Part shown: positions 54,797 through 64,000 of the stretch, piece after piece
How the letters are laid out: the number at the start of each line of letters is the position of its first letter
How positions within the stretch are numbered: the stretch's first letter is position 1
Assembly (NCBI RefSeq): GCF_001653235.2
Contig: NC_035792.1
Span: 3,844,001-3,908,000, forward strand
Length of the DNA: 64,000 nt
DNA from: Pochonia chlamydosporia 170
Lineage: Eukaryota > Ascomycota > Sordariomycetes > Hypocreales > Clavicipitaceae
Reading direction: 5' to 3'
The notes under the pieces: model-generated
Told to the model about the DNA's origin: nothing
Databases searched by the model: none
Seen by the model: the letters and a program-made list of their open reading frames with translations, nothing else
Translations under genes and position numbers: made by a program

Positions 54797-56814
54797 TTAT
54801 AAGAATCCACTATCCTTTAGTGCCTTCACAATAGCCTCTTCTTCGAGCCTGGCCTTGCTCTTTGGTGGAGGAATATCTCCAGTATCTATATAATTCTTCC
54901 AAAACTTTAAGCCCTCCAGCCCTTCTTCTCTACACAAAGCGCCGTGTTCCTCTGCCATCACTAACTCCTCCTCGGCAACGCCAATGCTCCATCCAAATCG
55001 TTCTGCTGTCTCCAAGGCTGTCACACCACGTCCAAATTCTCTCCAGTCCCAAGTAACTTCCCGTTCTGGAGGAAATTCATGTAGATCCTGCAGCCAAGAA
55101 AGGAGGGCTTTGATGGTAGTCTCGTCGGTTCGGTCCCTACCTTGCACGACCATGACGCCGCTTCGGAAAGTCCGCAGTCTGACTGGGAGCTTTAGACTCT
55201 CCCATAGACGAGCAGCTTTTTCAAAATCCATGGGACTGACGAGCTCGACGCCGCCTCTTGCCCTGTTGAACATGGCCCACAAATCAACGAGGGTGATGAT
55301 GCCACCAGCACGTTTCAATACGCCCCTGGAGTCGTCGGCCAGGAACTCGGCGAGATTCCGAGATAGTTCTGATATGTAAAGAGATTCAGAGCTTCCGCCA
55401 GCAACTATGTCCTTTGTTGTCACTAGACCTAATTGGCTCGCAGATTCTGCCAGGATGGCATTTTCTTCTGCTGAGGCACCGCCACTGGCACCATTCGTTT
55501 GGCGGGCATATCGCTCCGCAAGGGCAATAACTTCCTTTGCTGAAGACATTAACGCTTCAAGATCTTCAAACGCACTACCAATCAACATTTCGTTGTTCTT
55601 ATGCATGTTGAGACCAAGCTGTTCCAGGCCAGCAATACCCGCTGTCTTGGTTCTATTTCCGGCGGGCAAATCAGACGAGCCAGCTCCCCCGTTGGTCTCC
55701 GAACCTCTTCCACTCTTAGGAACTGGAGGAGCATTCTGTAGCAACCACTTCCTCTGCGTTATCGCGCCCTTTAACCGTTCATAAAAAATCTGGACACCTC
55801 CGCTTCGGAACGAAAGCTTGATACTCTCGGCAACATCGATTCCTGATTGTGCCTTGATAGGAGTTTCGTGCACAGGACCTGGAGATTCCGTACGAATCGT
55901 TGGAGACTCGGATGCTATGCTGGGTAAATTTTGTGACAGAAGCGGCGCACCGCACATCTCGCAGGCAAGCAAGGACGGATGGTTTGAGAATGTGCAACGG
56001 GGGCACGGAAATGACGCCCCTGGATCAGCGGCGGAAGATGCCGTAGCTTGCTCATAGCTTTTGCTGGAATTGTGATGAATAGTGCCCTGAGAGCTTGATG
56101 GCAAAGAGTGACCCGGCTCACGCTGTTGAAACGACGGCCGGCTAGGGCTCGACGGAACATTGATTGATGGCGCAGCACGTTGACTGGCATTGTTGATGGC
56201 GGCTTTCAGAATATGTGCCAATGTTGGCTTGATCCCGCAGGCAAGACATGGCGGTAAGGGGGTGTGAGAATTTGCTGTGGAGGGGTCAAAGTTCACGGGT
56301 ATCGGGTTCGAGAAGCTGCAAATGGTGCAGACCCAAGTAGCCGTAGTAGAGGGAGCAGATTCTTGAGGTGGCCGATAAGGGCCGTCCCTTGACCCAGGGG
56401 AGGCCGAGCTATTTCTTGAAGGAGAAGTTGCACTGGATAAAGCCCGAATATGTAGTGATGAACGCTTCAAAGGCTTGGGGAATATGGTGATTTTTGGTGA
56501 CGACTTCAGAAAGCCTGCGTAGAACTCATATCGGTCAACGTCTTTAAGATTTAGAGCCAAGGAGTTTGTTCTAGGCTCGGCTTTATCAACATAGCAGATG
56601 CGATGAGAGGTCAGATAAACTTGACCATTTTGCTGATTGGGAAGCTTCAGCTTTCTGAGATGCTCTGGTTAGCAACAGCTTTTTGATGTTGACGACCTGG
56701 GTATTGAGCTCACCCCTCATAGAGCCCGACATTATCCTGAACAAAGAGTAGGATCTCATCCGGCAAATAAGACGGTCGTAAAGCAGTAGTTAGATCTATG
56801 TGCTTCAAAAACAT
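54797..56814 (-). CDS. vps36: ESCRT-II subunit Vps36
   Basis: Predicted 652 residues, exons 56814-56714 and 56654-54797. Vps36 brings ESCRT-II to ubiquitinated cargo on endosomes. The N-terminal GLUE domain starts MFLKHIDLTTALRPSYLPDE, LFVQDNVGLYEG, crosses the intron into KLKLPNQQNGQVYLTSHRIC, and is interrupted by two NZF-type fingers (CTICSF...CLAC, about 110-140, and CPRCTFSNHPSLLACEMC, about 220). The GLUE part resumes with IKLSFRSGGVQIFYERLKGA. The C-terminal EAP30 winged-helix domains follow (GIAGLEQLG, DLEALMSSAKEVIALAERYA, GGIITLVDLWAMFNRARG, DDSRGVLKRAG, WSIGVAEEELVMAEEHGALC). The first frame alone would miss exon 1, which supplies the GLUE start. Confidence 0.94.
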
Positions 56815-57352
56815 TCGTCATGTCGGAGTGGCTGGTTGGCCAGAATGAAACGTCCGAATCCAACCCCACGGTGACAATGGTACAGGAGTGCCTTTCGATC
56901 CGTTGACACTGGATATAAGAACTGAAGAGTATGTTTTCGATTTTGACCACTTGATCGAGAAACTGCTGATTACGCCTGGAATGTTTTTCTGTCAGATCTG
57001 AACTGAGCTATTTTGACGAATGCCTCAGTTGTGCTTTCCCGCCTATCTCAAGAGCATGTCAGTGTATCGTCCAGGCGGGATGGATTCACTGCGTCACTAC
57101 TGACCCACATCCCACATCCTATTAGCCGAGATTTCTCCGGCTCGTCACGGGTTTGGGTTGTCACTAGTCTCCTCGCCACCCACACCACAAGAAATCAATG
57201 GTTCCTCCTCTTTAATTCCGACACCGTCTTTAGGTCGCATCACCACGAATATCATCATCCATCGCTAAATTCGCCTACCGCAACCTGGTGAACACTAGCA
57301 TTTGGATATTTCGACAAAGAAGCTAACATTCAGTACCCCTCGGATCGTCACC
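56815..57352. other. Divergent promoter region of vps36 and thp3
   Basis: 538 bp between the two start codons; no gene seen. Confidence 0.5.
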
Positions 57353-59012
57353 ATGATGCCAGGGTGGTCGACCACGCAACAAGCGCCTGGCGTCTCACAA
57401 CCGACCCAACCGGTTTCGTACAATTACTCTGCCAGTAAGAAATTTCATCAACACGATCTGCTTGATCACAGAACTCGTCAACTCACTATCACCGCAGACC
57501 CTGCCTTCGTTCCGGTACAAGTTCGCCAAGGCTTCAGTCAGTACGCTCCTCCAACACCGCCCTCACACGCTGGATATGTGCCACCCGTCGCAGCAGCTGC
57601 CCCGTCACAAGTAGAGCAGCCCAAGCCAAAGACGGAGTGGCCTGCATCTGTTCGAAGTTATGTACAGCGATCTTTTCTCCCCCAAAACGACGAGCCTTCC
57701 GTTTCTCGTGCAGAACTCGAAGCCAAACTTAAGGAGACTATTGGGACTGCCAAAGAAAACGGCACCTTGTATACGATAGACTGGGATGCTGTTCCTTTAC
57801 CTCAAGCTCTTGTGAAAGCCGACCGTGATGCATTGTACAACCGCAATATCCACACGCCGTCGTCTGAGTCTCGAGCCAACCCCAAGAAAAGAAAATCGTC
57901 AGATTTGGCCAACGGTGAATCGAATCAACCACCGTGGTACAATGCTAACTCTCGATCATCCCTCGAGACTCGTATCTCATATCCGTCACCGGACAAGCGT
58001 TCTGTATTTGATGACAACTCGGCGAAGTCAAGTAAGTTCCACAAGGAGGCCGCCAATAAACGCAAGCGCCGCTTCGAGAGCGAGTACAAGGCCGTGTATA
58101 GGTCGCCGAGTCCAACTCCACCATCGTCTGGTCCCATTATTGGAACCAGTGAGGTTTTAGAAAAGAGGTATCTCCGCCTGACTGCGCCTCCGATTCCTTC
58201 CAATGTCCGGCCAGAGCGTATTCTGCGTCAGACACTGGACCTGTTGAAAAAGAAGTGGAGGAAAGAGGGAAATTATTCATATATATGCGACCAGTTCAAG
58301 TCGATGCGACAAGATCTTACTGTCCAACGGATTAAAAACGATTTTACTGTCTCCGTGTACGAAATCCACGCCCGCATCGCTTTGGAAAAGGGAGATATCG
58401 GTGAGTATAATCAGTGCCAGACCCAGCTCCGCTCCCTGTATAGTTTGGGTTTAAAGGGCAACCACGTCGAGTTCAAAGCGTATCGTATTCTTTATTTCAT
58501 TCATACCGCCAATCGCACCGGTCTAAACGACGCGATTGCAGATCTAACCACAGCAGAAAAGGAGGAGAAGCCGATTAAACATGCGTTGCAAGTTCGATCA
58601 GCTTTGGCCTTGGGAAATTATCACAAGTTCTTCCAGCTCTATCTTGACACGCCCAATATGGGCGCCTATCTCATGGACATGTTTGTTGCAAGAGAGCGCC
58701 TCGCTGCCTTGTGTAATGTTTGCAAAAGGTATGTCCAAATTCTGTCTTGTACCGTCGCGAATTTGCGATGTAGTCAAATAGGAGCTAACTGTCTGTAGTT
58801 ATAAACCGGACGTGAAACTCCGTTTCATAACTGAAGAGCTTGGCTTCGAGTCTGATGCCGATGCTGCGCAGTTCATCATCGACCACAACGGCCAGCACCT
58901 GTTAGAAGACCGATCAGACAACATTGTGTTCCTGAGCGGGAAAGCTGGCCAGCTTTTCGAAGCATCCCGATCCGAGGCTTTCCGAAGAGTCGACATCAAA
59001 GGGCAAATCTAA
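57353..59012 (+). CDS. thp3: SAC3/GANP-domain protein, Thp3/LENG8 type
   Basis: Predicted 529 residues, exons 57353-58728 and 58799-59012. Thp3 pairs with Csn12 in transcription elongation and mRNA processing. The Pro/Gln-rich N-terminus is followed by PAFVPVQVRQGFSQYAPPTP, WPASVRSYVQRSF, and RAELEAKLKETIGTAKENGT, then a basic stretch (PKKRKSSD). The SAC3/PCI-like domain has LEKRYLRLTAPPIPSNVRPE, DQFKSMRQDLTVQRIKNDFT, VYEIHARIALEKGDIGEYNQ, and after the last intron YKPDVKLRFITEELGF. A 63-nt stretch (57435-57497; GTAAGA...CACCGCAG) is a probable intron that is in frame and stopless; its removal joins YNYSAN to PAFVPVQ and leaves 508 residues. Start at the first ATG (CACCATGATG). Confidence 0.88.
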
Positions 59013-60506
59013 CCTTTCGATGGGGTTCTTTTTTCATTGTTTCTCATCCCTGACCCCGCACCATTTGTTTCGGTTCCTTGGCAACACAGTAGACGTCAAC
59101 GTGTACCCCCTCAGCCCTCTTCAACTGCGATGCCTTACTTGATTATGATAACATTTTTACTCGTGGCTTGTTATCACCATGAATTTGATCCGCTATGTGG
59201 GATCAAAACTGGATGAGACGATCACTTAATACCATGGAATGATGACAACGGTGTTTCGGTTTGACCTCACCTGGCACTGGCTAGGAGGACATTACTGGAA
59301 AGCGTTGCTGATGTTCTTATTTCGATTCTAACTGTCCCGATACCTAGTGTTGGGGACCGACGCCCTGACTCTCACCAGTATGATGACGGAAGCTTTTATG
59401 TTTGTTTCACACTGTAGCAAGGTGGCTGCTACAGATGATTGCTTTGATTCAGAACCGATACCCATGAACCTGGCGTTCAGTACTAGCGACAAAAACCTAT
59501 CATGCCCATTTTTTTCAAGTCGTAAAAACATTCGACCTCTCTCTCAACAATTGACAATAGACCACCATACAGATACGGATCGCTTTCTGGATAAAATGAT
59601 TAGCATGGGAACAAGGAGAATTTTATAGTTTAGCCTAGCATATATAATTACTTCTTTCTTTCTTTTAACAATCTGCATGCCACTCATTCCACGTCTTTTT
59701 TGTCTGCTAGTCAGGCTTCATGAAGATGCCACGAACATGGCGTGACCATTGCTGGGCTTGGTAAGCGCCGAGGTAAATATAATAATAGCATCCCCCGCCA
59801 TTGATAACACCTGCATGATGTTGGCCAAACGGTCGAGTTAATCGGCCAACAGACACAGTTGCTGAGCCACTAAAGTGGCATGATGTCAATTTCAGCTGCT
59901 GCCGTCGTCACAATGGCCGACCAACCCGTAAATGTGGCCCAACCTTGGCAACTCTTCAAGAACAAGACCTGTTGGACGGCCACTGCTGTGCTGGAGCTTG
60001 CGTGTCTCGCCATATGCAGTTGGGTCGGGCTTTGCATATCCAAAACTTCAGCCATCTGCATGGCCTCGGACAGTGTAACCGGGTAACACGAGCGGTAAGT
60101 GCAAACAGCGGGTTGGTCCATCATTGAAATTCTTCAAACTGAAACTTAAATCAATTGCTCTTGTGGCTGTGTGGTTTTGTAGCTGAAGCAGAGAAGGCTG
60201 AACTGGCATGGACGACCAGACGTCCAGGGTTCAATTGGCTGTTGAATATAGTCCTGCGTAAGTCTTTGTGGGGGTTGCTCTTCGGGAAAAGATTTCGTTC
60301 GTGCTTGTGTGGTGAGGAGTGATGCTGATCATTGATTGATATGATGTCCAGTACAAGTATATATAGTTTGTTTTCAGCCATGTCCAGTTGACTTTCACAC
60401 AGTACACTACTATCAGCGAGAATCTTTGTTTATAACCACGTAATTCTTCTACATCAGTACGAACGAAATTTTGCTTTATTGCCCTTCCATACATCCATCT
60501 GTGCCA
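59013..60506. other. Intergenic, 1.5 kb
   Basis: 3' flank of thp3 and promoter of the dynamin-like gene, with a TATA-like run upstream of the latter. Frames at 59347-59628 and 59880-60086 have no motif. Confidence 0.5.
60358..60365 (+). promoter_or_regulatory. TATA-like element of the dynamin-like gene
   Basis: TATATATA lies 142 nt upstream of the start codon in an otherwise GC-balanced region, at a plausible distance for a leader of about 100 nt. Confidence 0.45.
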
Positions 60507-63026
60507 ATGGACTCTGACCAGACACAATCTCTCGGCGGATCAGGTCGACGTCAAGCCCTGCTTGACATCATTGACAGCCTGAGAGACTACAATCTAGATC
60601 GATATGTCGAACTCCCACAAATCATTGTCGTTGGAGATCAATCATCCGGCAAGAGTTCTGTTTTAGAATCCATCTCAAGGGCCAAATTCCCATCCAAGAG
60701 CGACTTGTGTACACGATTTGCGACGGAGCTGGTCCTTCGTCGCAAAATCGGTGAACAATCCTGCCGGGTGAGAATCAAGACACTTCCCGAGGACTCTGAA
60801 GAAACGCGACTGAAAATAAATGACTTTAACCAAGTCAACTTCGAGGCGCCTGAACTGCCAGAAATCATTCAGAAAGCCACTCAGTGCATGGGTGTTCAGG
60901 ATGGCAAGCACAGCTTCTCCAGGCACACTCTCCACATTCAGATTTCAGGACCCAACGTCCATCAGTTGACTCTGATTGATCTACCTGGATTTTACCACTC
61001 CAGGGACACGGTACAATCGGCTGCTGGCAAGGACCTCGTCAACAAGATTGTCGGCGAGTACATGTCCAAGAAGAACACCATCATACTGGCGGTGGTCTCT
61101 GCGAAAAGCCACCCTGTTATGCAAAAGGTGCTAGAAGAAATCAAGGTACATGATCCTGAGGGACAGAGATGCCTTGGTATTATCACCAAACCCGATAAGC
61201 TGGACCCGGGGAGTGGTGACGAGGCCGCGTTTCTTCAGTTACTGAAGAATCAGAAGACGTCGTCTCACTACCTCAAGCATGGCTGGCATGTCCTCCGCAA
61301 TAGGGGAGAAGCAGAACCAGATGACTTTGACTCTCGGGATCAGCTTGAGCGGGAGCTGTTTCAGACAGAGCCGTGGGATAGAATTGACGACAAGCGCAAG
61401 GGCATCGAGTCTCTGCGGACAAAGCTTAGTGATATTTTGGAGAAGCACATCTCACAGGGTTTCCCTGAGCTGAGGCAGAAGATCCAGACATTGAAGACGG
61501 ATGCTGAGCGCAGGTCCCGAGACCTCGGGGGAGAGCGTGTAACAGACATCCAACGCATGAGTTTCCTCGAGAAGATTGCACGCAACTACACCCAACTTGC
61601 GGACCAGGCTGTGGAGGGCCGATACGCAGACGAGTTCTTCAGCCAAAAGACCGATGGAGTCGCTGCAAAGTACAATCTTCGAGCTCAAGTACGATACTTT
61701 AACCAGGTATTCGCGGGAGTCATGTTCTTCAGAGGGGCAACACTGTCAATCCAATGGCACGCTCACAATGACGAGGAGGCGTGGAAGCGAGCACCTCAGC
61801 CGTCTTCAGTGCCTCCGTCTGATGTCACAGAGTACAGGGCTCTAGAACCTGTCTTAATCTCCCAGGAGGAGATTCAACTGCAGATCCGGGCACAGCTGGA
61901 GGACAATCGAGACATTTCTCTTCCAGGCGGCACAAGCAACAAGGCAGCCATGGATTTGTTCAAGAACTTGACTTCAAAGTGGGAGGACATTGGCCGTCGA
62001 CACATAAAGATTGTGCTGGAAAGAGCAGAGTCGTTTGTCTACGCCGCTTTCTCGCATCTCCTCCGCGATGACGACGAGACCAGGAACAGGCTTGAGCGTT
62101 ATTGCATACAGCGATTCTTTCAAGACAGACAGGAGCAGCTGTTGCAAAAGCTGGAGGAGATTCTTCCCAAGCACGGTAAGAATGTGTTCCCACTCGCCAT
62201 GGAGGATATCTTCCAGCAAAACTTGGTGAACCGAGAACTACACAGAGCGCAGAGGCTGTGGAATTCTGTGCAAGAAAAGCCTGAGTTTCTGCAGGCCTTG
62301 AGCGCCGATAATATCAGTCCGGGGAATACTGCGCTGGTCAAAAGCCTTTTCGACGTAGAGACGTGTTCTGTTGACAAATGGCAGTTGGAGCGTATTCTGT
62401 ACTCGACTGTGGAACTCTATGATGTGAGTCTGCTTCTTTGAACGTTTCCAGCGTCAAGGTATGATGAAGTTTGTGTACTGATGCATTGTAGATGGTTTTG
62501 CGGAATTTCATTTCCAACGTAATCCTGCTGGCTGTTGAGAATCTGCTCATGCACGAGATTCCGAACTTATTCACGACGGACATGATTATCCGGATGAGCT
62601 CAGAAGAGCTGGAGGAACTGGCGGCCGAGTCGGAGGATGTAGCTGCACGGAGGAAAGATATTACTGATGAGCTTCAGACGCTTAAAGACGGACTGGCTCT
62701 GTGTGATGACTGGGATAAGCGATCAAAATGTAAGTGTCTTCGTGCCTGTGAGAGCGGATGAGGCAGGGGTTTACTGACTTGATGCTGTGCTAGCTCCATC
62801 GACTACTCCCCATAGGGGCAGCTCTTCTCAAGTGATGAGATCAGTCAATAGGGAAACCTCTCCATGTGGAATTCCTAGGATTGCAGTACATGAAAACGCC
62901 GACGGTCCAGGTCATGATGTGTTTCATACTCCGAATGAGGTGATGGCAGGCAGCAGAAGCCAATCAGCCATCAACCTGGATAAGTATGGCCGGAACAACG
63001 GCAAGATGATTAGTGTGGTGTCTTAG
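60507..63026 (+). CDS. Dynamin-superfamily GTPase, Mx/Vps1-like with GED
   Basis: Predicted 795 residues, exons 60507-62423, 62492-62729, 62794-63026. All GTPase motifs are present: G1 GDQSSGKSSVLE (43-54), the G2 threonine after CTRFATEL, G3 DLPG (158-161), G4 TKPD (227-230). The stalk follows (IESLRTKLSDILEKHISQGF, FLEKIARNYTQLADQAVEGR), and the GTPase effector domain spans the first junction (YSTVELYD/MVLRNFISNVILLA, EELEELAAESEDVAARRKDI). There is no PH domain or membrane helix, as in the fungal Mx-like group rather than Vps1 or Dnm1. The last exon adds a Ser/His-rich tail. The start is the ATG in CCAATGGAC; the longer frame begins with TTG. Cellular role unknown. Confidence 0.88.
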
Positions 63027-64000
63027 CTGGTGTGTTGCAGCAGTATTGTGTATGTAGCGACTGTGTTTGGCCTTGTTTGTCATTGTAATCGTTTGATTGG
63101 TTTGCCAATTAGTCGTTGTCACAATGTGATGAGATATGACAACGAAAGCTGCGTTGTATGCCTTTACATCACCCGAAACATGAGATCTCGCCCACCAAAG
63201 CATGCTGTTGCCCCAGTGCTTCTTCAATTTGAGAGACATGCACTGTGGATATTACGTCACCCGTTTTACTCGAGACCTGTAGCGAGTCAGTCCCTACTAC
63301 TCGTCTTATACAGGATTTTCTGTTTCCTGAGAAGAAACAATAAACGGCGTCGCAAAAACGCAAACATGTGAACCCTTCATGATTTCCACACCGGGAGGAA
63401 TGATACCCGTCAATGCATAGGATTCTTGGTCATAATCTTCGTCCAGTCGGAAGTGTATGGTTTCAGAGTTGCGATGGACCTAGTTCGCTAGTTGGCCCGG
63501 TGTGGTTTAGTAATAAGTATTGAGTCCTGAGCAACACTTGCGCTCGCCTGGTCAAATCGATGGCGCCTACTCCGTAGACAGCCCATAGCAAGGGGTCCGT
63601 GGGTTGTTATGCGCATGGACGATCAACATCGCAGAGGGGCTTGCGCATCAGGTCGGCACGTCCAAATGTTGCTGCGTTTGGGATGCTAAATCGAAGGGTC
63701 GAAGAGGGCAACATGGCAGTTAGTGTACAGCTGTAGTGTAGTCCATGTGGCGTGCTGAGCACGGTAGCTGCGAATGAGAAATATGTTGATGAGTCCCGCA
63801 ATCTTGCCCTCAAATAGCTGGTTTCATGGGAACCCTGGGTTGAGAAGGCCATCTAGTTGGAGCTTGACAGATGTCGGCGCAAAGTTATGGTTACAGCCAG
63901 AGACAGTATTCTATATCTATGACAACCAACCAGTATCTCTGGGATTGATTGGCACCAATTCAACCCCGACTCTTTCCAGAAGCGGCGTACGCGGCATGGC
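63027..64000. other. Right-end region without supported gene
   Basis: 3' flank of the dynamin-like gene. Open frames up to 113 codons are motif-free. A gene starting beyond the window cannot be excluded. Confidence 0.45.

Noticed and set aside
1..64000. CRISPR array, prophage, biosynthetic cluster, intact retrotransposon or viral insertion
   Set aside because: None visible; the regular repeats found are coding tandem repeats, and gene content is that of a eukaryotic chromosome.

Overview
The window is nuclear DNA of a filamentous ascomycete. Genes are compact, most coding exons are interrupted by 50-130 nt introns with fungal branch points (CTAAC/CTGAC), and the proteins are of Sordariomycete type. 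An Egh16/MAS-type secreted protein, an acr-2-like Zn2Cys6 factor and a HET-domain protein point to Hypocreales or relatives. That placement is inference from protein style; species cannot be named from the sequence.

Layout. 1-3.7 kb: end of a mitochondrial 3-hydroxyisobutyrate dehydrogenase and the nuclear-membrane telomere anchor Bqt4. 5.7-8 kb: a HET-domain protein. 9-11.3 kb: Rho GDI and the PP2A-like phosphatase Ppg1. 12.5-14.5 kb: a zinc-knuckle, Pro/His-rich protein. 15.2-16.3 kb: Egh16-type secreted protein. 18.1-20.4 kb: acr-2-like Zn2Cys6 regulator. 22.2 kb: tRNA-Thr(AGT). 22.4-24.2 kb: NCS1 nucleobase permease. 26-29.4 kb: importin Kap114. 29.9-31.2 kb: proteasome regulator PI31. 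31.9-35.6 kb: a 1235-residue secreted Ser/Pro- and Gly/Ser-repeat protein. 38.3-39.2 kb: Rev7. 39.5-44.1 kb: a 1506-residue Bud3-like RhoGEF. 45.4-48.8 kb: a short Dcc1 and Rad4/XPC. 49.2-50.1 kb: AN1 zinc-finger protein. 50.7-52.3 kb: divergent mitochondrial pair MTP18 and ATP synthase subunit k. 53.3-54.4 kb: CENP-B/Abp1-like DNA-binding protein. 54.8-59 kb: Vps36 and the Thp3-type SAC3 protein. 60.5-63 kb: Mx/dynamin-like GTPase.

Most genes are conserved housekeeping functions: genome maintenance, trafficking, proteasome, mitochondria. The accessory part is the HET protein, the Egh16 protein, the repeat-rich secreted protein, the Abp1-like protein and the dynamin-like GTPase. I see no biosynthetic cluster, intact transposon, CRISPR array or virus. 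No multigene novel system is evident; the most unusual locus is the repeat-rich secreted protein at 31.9-35.6 kb.

Splice junctions were inferred by hand from donor, branch and acceptor signals and reading-frame continuity. All exon models add up to whole codons, but none has been checked against transcripts.
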